The notes beneath the pieces were generated by a model. The model saw only the letters and a program-made list of their open reading frames with translations, did not search any database and had not been told where the DNA came from. From JAPPLB01 sp965208945 (GTDB lineage: Bacteria > Acidobacteriota > Terriglobia > Bryobacterales > UBA6623), in contig OZ242366.1 of assembly GCA_965208945.1 (NCBI GenBank), positions 992,001-1,056,000 on the forward strand: a DNA stretch of 64,000 bases. The letters are read 5' to 3'. Made by a program: the position numbers and the translations under genes. Of this stretch, positions 32,858 to 41,162 are shown piece after piece; within the stretch, counting starts at the first letter, position 1, and every line of letters begins with the position of its first letter.

Positions 32858-34273
32858 TTAAACCGTGTAGCCGCTCCAGTCCGAGATCTCGACGACAGTC
32901 GCCGCGCCCAGGCCGGCGGCAATCGGGATCTGGCCGGCGGCGGCGCTCAGCAGCTCGATGTCGAGATCGAGCGAGGCGCGCTTGACGCGGTTGACGGCGC
33001 GGGCGACGTCGGGCAGATAAACGGCGTTCGAGTTGAGGATCGACAACTTGGCGGTCATCGGGACGCCGGCGGGCCGCTCGACGTACTCGTACTCGGCGCC
33101 GGCCGTCGAGAGCACGCGCTTGAGCCCGGCCAGGGTGCCCTTCTCGCGGTGCACGGCGATCGCGTTGGCGACGGCGGCGCGTTTGACCGCGACGGGCCAG
33201 TCCGGGTCCCACTCCTCGACGCCGAGCGACCAGGCGAGGTAGGGGAGCAGGCGCACGGGGCAATCTGCGGAGGACCACAGCTTGCGAATCGGGATATCGA
33301 CGTCTTGCGCCAGGGCCGCTTCGAGGGCGCGCTCGAACGGGGTGGCGTTGGGCGGCAGCAGCGAGACCGCGCCGAAGGGCGCTTGTGGGGTGACCGCGAC
33401 GGTGACGGAGGCGAGTGCCTGGAGGCCGTAGGCGGAAGCCGTCAAGGTCCAGGTGGTCGAGGCCTCGGGGGTGACGCGGAGGTTTCCGGAAGGCGGGACC
33501 TGGCCGACGCCCTGGTCGATCTCGACAGAGAGGGCATTCGCCACGGCCCAGCGCAACTCGACCGAGCGGCCCCGCTCGACCGAGAGTTGCGAGGCGGTGA
33601 GGGCAGCGCTGGGCTGCTCGGGGGCGCGCTTGCCGAGGGCAGCGGTGATCGACCCGCCAACACCGTCCAGCGACGCTGCCAGCGGCAGCGTCGGCTTCGC
33701 CTGCTTGGCCAGGGCGGCGGTGATGGAGCCGGCGGCTCCGGCCAGGCTCGCGGCCAGTTGGTGCGTCCCGGCCGCCTGCTTGCCCACGGCGGCAGTGATG
33801 GACCCGGCGGCTCCGGCGAGCGAGGCGGCCAACGGCAGCGTCGGGCGCGTTACCGCGACGATCACGCGGTCGCCCGAGCCGATACGATTCAGGACCGCGG
33901 ACGCATCCTGATGGGTGAACTGCATGCGGACGACGTTGCCGCCCGCTGAATGGACCTGGTTTGATGAGACCTCGCCGTCGTCGGTCTGCACGTGGAGCGA
34001 CCAGGGGGAGGCCCCGCTCGATCCGAACCGGTCCGACAGCGACAGCGCCTGCGGTTGGTCCCGATCCAGCAGCGCGACCCGGTTGTTGGAGATCCATCGC
34101 ACGCCGGCGATGCGCGTCTCGCCCGACCCCAGGCCCAGCTCCCCCGACTCCGGCGACTGCGAGCCGCCGGCATCCGAGTCGAGGTACCAGTCCGGGGGGG
34201 CCGCGGCGACAAACAGCGCCAGGGCGTCCGGGTCGTGCCCGGTCTGGTCGAAATCGGTGAGAGCCAGCGACAT
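32858..34273 (-). CDS. Tail protein I with long N-terminal extension
   Basis: The last 200 residues of this 471-aa protein are P2 gpI (LLPPNATPFERALEAALAQD, LPYLAWSLGVEEWDPDWP, REKGTLAGLKRVL), a baseplate protein. The first 270 are an unusual extension. It contains three near-identical units around LAASLAGAAGSITAALGKQA (about residues 145-225) and an Ig-like stretch (VELRWAVANALSVEIDQGVG). Typical gpI is about 180 aa, so this looks like a domain gain or a fusion with a former separate tail protein. Confidence 0.85.
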   Translation of the reverse strand: MSLALTDFDQTGHDPDALALFVAAAPPDWYLDSDAGGSQSPESGELGLGSGETRIAGVRWISNNRVALLDRDQPQALSLSDRFGSSGASPWSLHVQTDDGEVSSNQVHSAGGNVVRMQFTHQDASAVLNRIGSGDRVIVAVTRPTLPLAASLAGAAGSITAAVGKQAAGTHQLAASLAGAAGSITAALAKQAKPTLPLAASLDGVGGSITAALGKRAPEQPSAALTASQLSVERGRSVELRWAVANALSVEIDQGVGQVPPSGNLRVTPEASTTWTLTASAYGLQALASVTVAVTPQAPFGAVSLLPPNATPFERALEAALAQDVDIPIRKLWSSADCPVRLLPYLAWSLGVEEWDPDWPVAVKRAAVANAIAVHREKGTLAGLKRVLSTAGAEYEYVERPAGVPMTAKLSILNSNAVYLPDVARAVNRVKRASLDLDIELLSAAAGQIPIAAGLGAATVVEISDWSGYTV

Positions 34274-34277
34274 AGCG

Positions 34278-34658
34278 TTATTGCGCCACGGTCCAGGCGG
34301 CCTGGGCGATCGCTACGCGGTTGAGTTCGGAGATGACGTTGTCGGTTCCGTTCGCTCCGGGGGCGCCGGTGTGGAACTGCACCCAGACGCCGCCGGCGAT
34401 CTTGCCGCGTACGGCCCGCTCGGCCATCGCCGCCGTCTCGTCGGCGCCGGCCGGCTGGTTGATCACCAGGGTTTGAGCGGCGAACTCAAGTTTTTCTCCC
34501 AGCTCCAGGGCGTCCGGGTCGGTCGAGATGGCCTTCGTCCCGAGCAGGTTGCCGTTCTGCGCCGCGTCCCACAGGCTCACGTGCGTGCAGTCGTCGCCGA
34601 CCGCGCCGGCCGGAGCGGCGATGGATCTTACGATGTTGGTGTTTTTGGCCGTTGCCAT
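34278..34658 (-). CDS. Tail-associated protein with HTGxPG motif
   Basis: This 126-aa protein ends VWVQFHTGAPGANGTDNVIS plus NRVAIAQAAW, resembling a small family of phage tail-tip proteins (LHTGDPG...N...Y/RVA). It is packed 4 bp before the gpI-like gene. Its role in the particle is not established. Confidence 0.6.
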   Translation of the reverse strand: MATAKNTNIVRSIAAPAGAVGDDCTHVSLWDAAQNGNLLGTKAISTDPDALELGEKLEFAAQTLVINQPAGADETAAMAERAVRGKIAGGVWVQFHTGAPGANGTDNVISELNRVAIAQAAWTVAQ

Positions 34659-34699
34659 AGTTTTCAGTTTTCAGTTTTTCGTGAAAATCAAAATCTTTC

Positions 34700-35575
34700 T
34701 CATGCCTGTGTCACCTGGATCCGGGTGGCGTGGGCGGCCTGGACGGCGGTGATGGCTACGTCGGCCGCCGGGGCGGTGAGATCCACGGCCTCGACGCCGG
34801 CCACGTGGAGCGCCGCGAAGAGCGCCGAGCGCGGGATGGCACGGCCGATCTTGCGCGCCGAAGCGGCGTAGGCCGTGACCGCCGCTGTCGCGGCGGCGAG
34901 CACCGCATCCGAGTCCGGTCCCGCGCCTATCGTCAACTCGGCGGTGACCCGGTAGTCGACGATCGCCGCCGACTGAACGGCGAGCACGTCGCCCAGCGGA
35001 CGCACGCTCTCGTCATTGAGAGCCGCCGTGACCGCGGCGAGCAGGTCCGCGTCCGCGAGGCCGTTGCCCTCGCGGGACAGCACCGTCACCGTGACCGAGC
35101 CCGGCGCCGGGCTCGACACGGCCACGTCGAGCACCTGGCTACCAGCCGAGAGCGCGTGGTAGCGGTAGCTCGAGACCGGCCCCGCCGTGGATATCGCGCT
35201 CGGCGCGAGCTGTGTCCGCAGGCGCAGCCGTTCGTCCGACTCGTAGACCGCCTCGACCGGCGGAATGGCGTCGGGGTCGGCGGGCGTGACGACCTGGCGC
35301 TCGACACCGAGGAGGGCGGCGAGGTTGTCGAGGTCGCGTCCGCGCGCCGTGGCGAGGAGCACCGATCGCGCGCCGTCGTTCACCCGCTGCCGCAGCAGCA
35401 GCTCGCGGTAGGCCGCGGACTCGAGGACCTTGTAGGCCGGGTCGGCTTCGGAAACCACGTAGTCCGGCCCGAGACGCGCGATCGCCGCCTCCAGCAGCGC
35501 CTCGTAGTCGAGATTCTCGATCACGTCCGGAGCCGGCAGCCGGGACAAATCGATAGCAGGGGTGGCGGTGCTCAT
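34700..35575 (-). CDS. Baseplate assembly protein J (gp47-like)
   Basis: This 291-aa protein matches P2 gpJ/Mu gp47. Features are IDLSRLPAPDVIENLDYEAL near the start, DPAYKVLESAAYRELLLRQR, an SYRYHALSA segment and the C-terminal repeats ending GVEAVDLTAPAADVAI. It forms the baseplate wedge with W and I. Its start overlaps the stop of the small upstream gene (ATGA). Confidence 0.92.
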   Translation of the reverse strand: MSTATPAIDLSRLPAPDVIENLDYEALLEAAIARLGPDYVVSEADPAYKVLESAAYRELLLRQRVNDGARSVLLATARGRDLDNLAALLGVERQVVTPADPDAIPPVEAVYESDERLRLRTQLAPSAISTAGPVSSYRYHALSAGSQVLDVAVSSPAPGSVTVTVLSREGNGLADADLLAAVTAALNDESVRPLGDVLAVQSAAIVDYRVTAELTIGAGPDSDAVLAAATAAVTAYAASARKIGRAIPRSALFAALHVAGVEAVDLTAPAADVAITAVQAAHATRIQVTQA

Positions 35576-35811
35576 GCGGAAAAGGCCGTGTCTCGTGTTT
35601 CGTGATTCGTGTTTCGTGAACCCCTGGAACTCGCGCTGGCTTTCGCGTCGCGCTTCCGGAGGCGCTTCTCAGCGTCGCGCCAGGCCTTCGCGAATTGTTT
35701 GCAGGTGAGCTTGCAGTCGATGCCGGGCCGCCACGGTGGATCCCAAACTGCAGCGCCCAGACGCCGGGCCACACCGATAGTCCGCGGGTCGATGATGCCG
35801 GTGGTTTTCAC
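35572..35811 (-). CDS. Small phage protein whose C-terminus is encoded by a repeat tract
   Basis: The GTG start at 35811 overlaps the stop of the TraR-like gene, giving 79 aa. The core (TGIIDPRTIGVARRLGAAVW, then KQFAKAWRDAEKRLRKR) is unrecognised. The last 14-20 residues come from the CGARWCA tract, so the native end has been replaced while the ATGA overlap with J was retained. Confidence 0.6.
   Translation of the reverse strand: MKTTGIIDPRTIGVARRLGAAVWDPPWRPGIDCKLTCKQFAKAWRDAEKRLRKRDAKASASSRGSRNTNHETRDTAFSA
35577..35625 (-). repeat. CGARWCA tandem tract inside the end of a small phage gene
   Basis: Minus-strand sequence with CACGAAACACGAATCACGAA and CGAGACACGG encodes the last residues (RNTNHETRDTAFSA) of the small gene at 35572-35811, right up to the start of J. 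Confidence 0.8.
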
Positions 35812-36131
35812 AGGGTTGCCTCCTCCTCCTGCTGGCAGGGCATGCACAGCGCGGCCCAGGGGATGGCTTCCAGCCGGGACGGCGCGATTTCGGCGCCGCA
35901 GCCGGTGCAGAGGCCGTAGGTCCCGCGGTCGAGGCGCATGATGGCCGCGCGGATCGCCATGCGCTCGCGGCTTGATTTGGCGGCCAGGCTGTCACCTATG
36001 CGCTGGGCCTGCACGGCCTGCGCCTGGTCTATTCGGTCGCCCGTGCGGGTGACCTGTTCGGGGGTGGCTACGGTGCGGCGGGCGAGCTCGGCTTCGAGGC
36101 GGTCGCGGACCTCGGGCATGGCCGCGGTCAT
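35808..36131 (-). CDS. TraR/DksA-type zinc-finger protein
   Basis: This 107-aa protein has an N-terminal helical hairpin and the C-terminal finger CTGCGAEIAPSRLEAIPWAA followed by LCMPC. Proteins of this type bind the RNA polymerase secondary channel. Small TraR/DksA genes are frequent in Mu- and P2-like phages, where they may tune host transcription. It lies between W and J, which is an unusual place in P2-type operons. Confidence 0.8.
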   Translation of the reverse strand: MTAAMPEVRDRLEAELARRTVATPEQVTRTGDRIDQAQAVQAQRIGDSLAAKSSRERMAIRAAIMRLDRGTYGLCTGCGAEIAPSRLEAIPWAALCMPCQQEEEATL

Positions 36132-36475
36132 ATCACCAAGCCCTCGATGCGGACGGCTTGGCCGTCGGGCAGGTAGACCCCTTCGAGGTCTATGGAGACA
36201 TGACCGGCAGCGTCGTTGCCGCTTGCCGCATGGGCCTGGATCCGCTCGACGCGCAGGCGCGGCTCCCAGCGGGCCAGGGCTTCGGCGGCGGCGGCGTAGA
36301 TCTCGGTGAGGGCTCCCGGCGTCAGCGGCGCGTCGAGCAGCTCGAACAGCCGCGAGCCGTACTCGCGCCGCATCACCCGCGTCCCGATCGGCGTGGTGAG
36401 GATGTCACGGACCGATTGGCTCAGGTGCGCGAGGCCGGTGAGGTCCTTGCCGTTGTTTGCGTTGGTACCGGGCAT
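36128..36475 (-). CDS. Baseplate protein W (GPW/gp25 family)
   Basis: This 115-aa protein shows GLAHLSQSVRDILTTPIGTR followed by VMRREYGSRLFELLDAPL, the gp25-like signature of the sheath initiator. It lies between V and the TraR-like gene with 1-4 bp overlaps at each end. Confidence 0.93.
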   Translation of the reverse strand: MPGTNANNGKDLTGLAHLSQSVRDILTTPIGTRVMRREYGSRLFELLDAPLTPGALTEIYAAAAEALARWEPRLRVERIQAHAASGNDAAGHVSIDLEGVYLPDGQAVRIEGLVI

Positions 36476-37167
36476 TACATTCTGCTCGTGGGGGCGGGCA
36501 CGGGCGTGACGATTCCCGGCGGGACGCCGTGCACGTGAGCGTTGTACTTCGTTCTCATCGCGGCCATCGACGAGGTTGTCGCCGAGCCGTCGGAGACATT
36601 GCCGTCCGCTTCGACGTTGCCGCCGGCCTCTACATTGCCGTCAGCGGTCACGTTGCCATCGGCGTCGATATTCTCGGTGGCCGTCACACCGCCGGTTACC
36701 GCGACGTCGCCGGTGATCGCCACATCGCCGGTGATGGTGACGCCGTCGGGGGCGGTGATCTCGGCCGCGCCGCCCTCGGGCAGGACCGCGCGCAGGCGGT
36801 GCGCCTCGCGGTTGTACTCGATCTCGGCGCCGTCGGAATAGCGGACCCGGTGGACGTCCGACGACGCCGCGGGCGCGGGCCGGTTCGACTGGTAGAGGCC
36901 GACGAGCACGACGCCGTTGGAGAGCTCGCCCGAGGGCGCCAGGATGAGGACCTGCTCGCCGATCTCGGGGGCCCACCAGGAGCGGTCGCCGCCGGCGCGC
37001 CCGGCCAGCCACGGCAGCCACGCCGTCACCGCCTCGGCCTCCTCACCGTATTTCACTCGCACGCGCGCGAGGGCGTAGTCGGCCTCGGCCACAACGCCCG
37101 GCCGCACCACGTTGGCCAGCCGCCGAGCGAGCTCGACCAGCCGGAAATCCTGGACCTCGTCCGTCAT
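36475..37167 (-). CDS. Baseplate assembly protein V (spike)
   Basis: This 230-aa protein is P2 gpV/Mu gp45. The OB-fold half has VTAWLPWLAGRAGGDRSWWA and PEIGEQVLILAPSGELSNGV. The C-terminal spike is a string of about eight six-residue units (GDVAIT, GDVAVT, GNVTAD, GNVEAG and similar), then an HxH motif (NAHVHG) that in gpV binds the tip iron. The start overlaps the gp37 stop as ATGA; the frame is open further upstream but inside gp37. Confidence 0.9.
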   Translation of the reverse strand: MTDEVQDFRLVELARRLANVVRPGVVAEADYALARVRVKYGEEAEAVTAWLPWLAGRAGGDRSWWAPEIGEQVLILAPSGELSNGVVLVGLYQSNRPAPAASSDVHRVRYSDGAEIEYNREAHRLRAVLPEGGAAEITAPDGVTITGDVAITGDVAVTGGVTATENIDADGNVTADGNVEAGGNVEADGNVSDGSATTSSMAAMRTKYNAHVHGVPPGIVTPVPAPTSRM

Positions 37168-37754
37168 GCCGCGGCGTCCTCCGGATGAATCTTCTCGTGA
37201 GGATCGTCGTCGGCCGATGAGTACAGCTCGACGGGCAGCGGCGGACAGGTCCCGTCCGCGGCCGCCTCGAGCTGCAGCATCTGGCTCCACGTGACGCCGG
37301 CAATCGAGACGCCGGCCTGGTCGAGGGCGGTGGAATAGAGGTTTTCCGCCTGGATTTTTTCGGCGTTGCCGAGGCCGGCCAGGCCCCAGCGCGCGCGAGG
37401 GAGGTAGAGGAGCAGCCAGTCGACGAGGTTTCGGGCGGCCTCGCCGTGCGCGAGCTTCGGTCCGCCGGACCCCGGCGCCGGCGCACCGGCGCGGAGGCCG
37501 GAGCTGGTCAGTACGTAGATCGCAAGCTCCTGCTTGGCGTCGGTCCACCGCATGCCCGGCTGCTCGGTGGACGCCGTGCCCAGCCATGCCACCACCAGCG
37601 CCGGGGTCTGCACCGCCCAGCGCTTGACCTCGCCGGCGTCCCAGCGGCCGTCGTGCGTCTTGCACGACTTGAGAGCGGGGAGCTGGGCGCGCAAATCCGC
37701 CGCGATAGCGTCGAGCAGGGCCTGGGTCCGGGGGCCGGTCGAAAAATCAGGCAT
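37164..37754 (-). CDS. Mu gp37-like protein (DUF1834)
   Basis: This 196-aa protein corresponds to Mu gp37. It has an N-terminal helix (ALLDAIAADLRAQLPALKSC) and a core strand (VQTPALVVAWLGTA). It lies between gp36 (DUF1320) and V, linking the Mu-type head to the P2-type tail genes. A 111-bp space precedes it, with two GTTCAAAC-type repeats (GTTCAAACCCCGTTTAAAAA) but no gene. Confidence 0.75.
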   Translation of the reverse strand: MPDFSTGPRTQALLDAIAADLRAQLPALKSCKTHDGRWDAGEVKRWAVQTPALVVAWLGTASTEQPGMRWTDAKQELAIYVLTSSGLRAGAPAPGSGGPKLAHGEAARNLVDWLLLYLPRARWGLAGLGNAEKIQAENLYSTALDQAGVSIAGVTWSQMLQLEAAADGTCPPLPVELYSSADDDPHEKIHPEDAAA

Positions 37755-37865
37755 GGGCGGCCACCAGACACCGTTTAATTTCGTTCAAACCCCGTTTAAA
37801 AACGTTCAAACGGATCGGGCGGGACGCTTGGGGCCGTTCCGGGGTTGCGCTCCGCTTAGAGGCAC

Positions 37866-38324
37866 TCATGCGTAATCCTCCGATCCGGCGCCGCCGGAGA
37901 GGCCGCGCATGGTCTCACGGCTGAAGCGGCGGGGCCGTCCGGTGACGGAGCCGGCTGAGGTGTAGGCGCGGCTGGGCTCCCCGGGGGATGGGAGGCCCAG
38001 GGAGGCCTCGCCGGACGCGAGGCGCCGCAGCAATGCGACGGCGTCGTCGTAGCGCTGGCGGCGCTCTTCGGTTGCCGGGCCGGCCTCGGAGGCCAGCCGG
38101 TAGACGGCGATATCGACCGCGAGGCGCGTGAGGACCTCGGGCGTCGAACTCAGCGGCAGATCGTATTTCGCGGCGAGGTAGGTGTCGATCTCGGCGGAGG
38201 CATCGGCCAGGGCGCGTTCAAGGACGGCGGAATCGGCGGAACCGTCGCCGTCACGGTCGGCGATCGTCACGAGGACATTCGCGTCGTAGCGCTCGCCGAT
38301 CTGGGCTGGGGTCGCGTAGGCCAT
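37866..38324 (-). CDS. Mu gp36-like protein (DUF1320)
   Basis: This 152-aa protein opens MAYATPAQIGERYDANVLVT and has DASAEIDTYLAAKYDLPL and VDIAVYRLA, classical for DUF1320 head-tail connector proteins next to the Mu major head gene. Confidence 0.9.
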   Translation of the reverse strand: MAYATPAQIGERYDANVLVTIADRDGDGSADSAVLERALADASAEIDTYLAAKYDLPLSSTPEVLTRLAVDIAVYRLASEAGPATEERRQRYDDAVALLRRLASGEASLGLPSPGEPSRAYTSAGSVTGRPRRFSRETMRGLSGGAGSEDYA

Positions 38325-38350
38325 GTGCGGGATCAGGGCTCAGCGGGCGA

Positions 38351-39256
38351 TCAGGCGGTGCCGTCGGAGCCGAAGGCCATCTGCCAGAAGCCGTAGCCGC
38401 CCGCGGCGCGGCACTCCGCGCCGTAGCGGTACTTCTTGCGCAGGAACACGGTGTCGGAGGCCATCTCCGTCTGCTGCACGAACATCGGGGCCTTGCGCTC
38501 CTGGTAGATGAGCGGCTTGACGGGCTGCGTCGTGTCCAGGAGGAACCAGGCCGTGTCGGAGGTCAGCCGCGCGTCCACCACCACCTCGGCCGCGCCCTTG
38601 TAGATGTTGGGCTTGCCGTCCTCGAGCCGCTCGACCATCATCAGCCCGCGCGCGGTGTCCTCGAGCGCCGGCGGGACGAGCAGCACGTTCGGCATGATCC
38701 CCAGCGGACGCCCCTCGTCGTCGAGAAACTTCCGCATCGCCGTCCGCGCCGCCCCGAACGACGCCTTGGCCGCATCGAACGTCTCAACCGACAGCGCCTT
38801 GGTCCCCTTGTTGGAGACGTCCTTCTTGGCCACCTTGTGGTCGGTCGCGAAGAACGCCTTGCCGTCGTAGCACTTGTTCTTGAACCCGCCGTTGACCAGC
38901 GCGAAGACGATCTCGTCGGCCAACTGCCGCGCCGAGTAGCCGGCCATCCGAGCCTGCGGACCGTAGATCCCCAGGTTGTCGTCCTCGATGTCGTTGCGGT
39001 CGACCTCGATCGTCGCTTCCCAGTCGTCGTTGACGATCGTGTAGCTGAAGCCCTCCAGCGACTTGATCACCTTCTCCCCGATCCACTTGCGCATCCGCGG
39101 GAACTCGGAGAGCCACTTGTAGTCGTTGCGCGCCGAGCCCGAATCGATCCGCATCGCGATCTTCGGCCAGTTGACCGGCGCCTCCTCCCAGGACTTGTGG
39201 AACGTCGTCTTGAGGTTCAGAAAAATCGTGTCCAGATTCGCCTTGTTGATCAGCAT
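38351..39256 (-). CDS. Major head subunit gpT (Mu type)
   Basis: The start at 39256 gives 301 aa, as in Mu T. It opens INKANLDTIFLNLKTTFHKS and shows SARNDYKWLSEFPRMRKWIG and NVLLVPPALEDTARGLMM. The frame is open further upstream, but the Mu start fits the length and sequence. Confidence 0.92.
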   Translation of the reverse strand: MLINKANLDTIFLNLKTTFHKSWEEAPVNWPKIAMRIDSGSARNDYKWLSEFPRMRKWIGEKVIKSLEGFSYTIVNDDWEATIEVDRNDIEDDNLGIYGPQARMAGYSARQLADEIVFALVNGGFKNKCYDGKAFFATDHKVAKKDVSNKGTKALSVETFDAAKASFGAARTAMRKFLDDEGRPLGIMPNVLLVPPALEDTARGLMMVERLEDGKPNIYKGAAEVVVDARLTSDTAWFLLDTTQPVKPLIYQERKAPMFVQQTEMASDTVFLRKKYRYGAECRAAGGYGFWQMAFGSDGTA

Positions 39257-39293
39257 TGGATTGTCTCCGTGTCCTCTCTCTTCTCTCCTTGCT

Positions 39294-39704
39294 TCAACCG
39301 ATCCAGACGCCGTCGCTTTCGATGCCGACCACCACGGCCGTGCCGGTGTCGGATGCTCCGGCAGCCGTCTTCGTGACGGTCTGGTCGTCCACGATGTAGA
39401 CCTTCTTGCCGAACTCGGCCTGCCCCACGGCGGCGTTGCCGGCCGAGTTGGCCCACTTGAACGCCCGGCCGCGCCGCAGCAGCACGCTCCTGTCTCCGTC
39501 CTTGGCGCCCGTGGCGGTGTTGTCCACCTGCTCCTCGGCCCGCCCCAGGTAGACCAGGTTCTCGGCCTTCTTGCCGGGCCGGGCATAGCCGCCTTCAGCG
39601 ACCACGATCGCGCCAGCGTAGATCTTCACGCCGGACTTCACCGGCACCGAGATCAGCTCGCCGTCGCGGTAGGGGGTGTTTCTGTCTGCGGTTAGTGCCG
39701 CCAT
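39294..39704 (-). CDS. Head decoration/fibre-like protein (DUF2190-like)
   Basis: This 136-aa protein has RDGELISVPVKSGVKIYAGA near the N-terminus and FGKKVYIVDDQTVTK later, similar to small capsid proteins found between I and T genes in Mu-like phages. Beta-rich and Gly-rich. The exact structural role is inferred from position. Confidence 0.7.
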   Translation of the reverse strand: MAALTADRNTPYRDGELISVPVKSGVKIYAGAIVVAEGGYARPGKKAENLVYLGRAEEQVDNTATGAKDGDRSVLLRRGRAFKWANSAGNAAVGQAEFGKKVYIVDDQTVTKTAAGASDTGTAVVVGIESDGVWIG

Positions 39705-39744
39705 ATTTTTCTCCTCGTCTCAGGAGGCCGGCTTGCGCACGGGC

Positions 39745-40797
39745 CTATCGGTATTTCTCGAGATCCTCCGCCTTGTGGCCGAACATCGCCGCGATCCTCG
39801 TGGCGTCGGCGTTGAGCGCCGTGGCGCCCTCGCCGGGAACCTTGCCGCCGAGGCCGCTGCCTCCGCCGATCTCGGGGGCCGACTCAACGAATTTCTTGAA
39901 CCGCTCAAGCCCGCCGACCTGGCGGCATTGCTCGCGGTGGTAGTCGGCTGTCGCGGGCGTGATCTTGCCCGCTTCGAGCGCCTTGGCGATCTCGTCCTCG
40001 ATCTCGTCTTCGAGCGCCTTCGTCTCACCCTCGGCGAGCTTCGCCTCGGCGTTTGTGGCGCGCTCGCACGCCGCGTCGTAGTCGGCGCGGGGGACGAACT
40101 TTTCGAGGCTGGGGGTGTCGCCGGCGTTTTTTGCTTTCTCCGTCGCGCTGTCGCGCTCGGACTTGAGCGTGTTGATGGCCGTCACGGCCTGGTCTTCGGT
40201 TGCGTCCTCGGCGAGGCCCAGGGCGGCGAGAATTTTCTTGATGTCCATGGTGACTCCCTGGCCCCGCTGATTGAGGGCCGACATGCGGAGGTTGGGGCTA
40301 TTGGTGAGCCCGGCCGACATGAGCTGCAGGATGCGGTCCGAGCTCTTCTCGAACAGAAAGACGGGCGAGAGATAGCGGTACTCGCGGGAAGCGACGGCCT
40401 CGCGGCCGCGTTCGGTCCACTCGACCTTGCCCCACAGGGCGCCGTTGCGGGCTTCGAGCGCGGTGATCCAGCCGGCAGCCGGGGCTGGCTCGCCCTGGGG
40501 GGCCTTGAGCTCGGTCGAGTGCTCCCAGTCGATGGGGAGTTCCTTCGATCCGTCCATGCTGGCTGCGGCTACGGCAGCGGCGTCGTCGAAGCGCCAGTTG
40601 CGCCCGTCGCGGCCCTCGACTTCCGGACCGGCCGGCAGCAGCTCGACCCATTCGGGTGCGCCCCCGCCTGAGGAAGGCGGGGGCAGCTCGACGCAGCGCG
40701 CCGCCGCGGTCTGGTCAGAGGAGATGGAGTTGAGGGCCGTGGATACGGCCGGTGAACGCCCGATCGGTGCAATGGGCGGGTAGGGCGGCGGCGCCAT
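39745..40797 (-). CDS. Mu gpI-like protease/scaffold
   Basis: The start at 40797 gives 350 aa. The N-terminal protease half has ELPIDWEHSTELKAPQGEPA plus PAAGWITALEARNGALWGKV and YRYLSPVFLF, the Mu-I signature in which Asp-Trp-Glu-His lies near the active site. The C-terminal half is a helical scaffold (ATEDQAVTAINTLKSERDSA). It is the first gene of the leftward late operon, with the palindromic operator 37 bp upstream. Confidence 0.9.
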   Translation of the reverse strand: MAPPPYPPIAPIGRSPAVSTALNSISSDQTAAARCVELPPPSSGGGAPEWVELLPAGPEVEGRDGRNWRFDDAAAVAAASMDGSKELPIDWEHSTELKAPQGEPAPAAGWITALEARNGALWGKVEWTERGREAVASREYRYLSPVFLFEKSSDRILQLMSAGLTNSPNLRMSALNQRGQGVTMDIKKILAALGLAEDATEDQAVTAINTLKSERDSATEKAKNAGDTPSLEKFVPRADYDAACERATNAEAKLAEGETKALEDEIEDEIAKALEAGKITPATADYHREQCRQVGGLERFKKFVESAPEIGGGSGLGGKVPGEGATALNADATRIAAMFGHKAEDLEKYR

Positions 40798-40833
40798 TCC
40801 CAACAGCTAAGCAGGCGCGCGGGGGAAAACCTA

Positions 40834-40851
40834 TGCTGACAAATGTCAGCA
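40834..40851 (-). promoter_or_regulatory. Late operator upstream of the head operon (PI-like)
   Basis: TGCTGACAAATGTCAGCA is a perfect 8-bp inverted repeat with a 2-bp spacer. Read leftward it is followed by TAGGTTTT, exactly as at 52563-52588 before the lysozyme gene. In Mu the C-activated promoters include one before lys and one before I. The Mor/C-type protein at 52226 is the natural candidate to bind here. Confidence 0.75.
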
Positions 40852-40859
40852 GTAGAGAG

Positions 40860-40964
40860 CTACTCGCAGACCACGCCGCCGCCGTCGGTGTCCCACATGT
40901 AGCGGCGGGCTGGATGGCGTTCGATGGAGGCCCGCAGCCTCGCCATGTCGAGCAAATGGCCCAT
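40860..40964 (-). pseudogene. Relic duplicate of the phage lysozyme start
   Basis: The 34-codon frame reads MGHLLDMARLRASIERHPAR followed by RYMWDTDGGGVVCE. It aligns with the lysozyme start at 52616 (MGHESDLIDLPRLRASIERH plus EGRR). The catalytic Glu is replaced by Pro. Upstream lies a decayed copy of the same operator (41003-41014). It lies in opposite orientation to the intact lysozyme gene. Confidence 0.65.
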
Positions 40965-41002
40965 GCAGCCATGCTAAGCATGGCGAAGAGGGTAAGCCAA
41001 GA

Positions 41003-41014
41003 TGACAAATGTCA
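41003..41014 (-). promoter_or_regulatory. Decayed second late operator
   Basis: TGACAAATGTCA retains the core of the 18-bp palindrome; the outer bases have changed. It stands about 40 bp before the lysozyme-start relic, comparable to the spacing at the intact lysozyme gene (36 bp). Confidence 0.6.
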
Positions 41015-41162
41015 GGGGAGAATCTAGCGAGGGGCGTTGGGTCAACGAGTTGCTCATCAGCAACGCTCGTTACTGCTTTCCGCGCTGGCTGCTGAAGGGG
41101 GAGAGAACAACGCCGCCGCTTGGCTCTTAGTTTGGCAGTCGCTACGGTTTGTCGTCGTGCAA

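Noticed and set aside
39257..39586. Extended start for the major head protein
   Set aside because: The extra residues lie over the decoration-protein gene and do not resemble the Mu T family, which fits the start at 39256.
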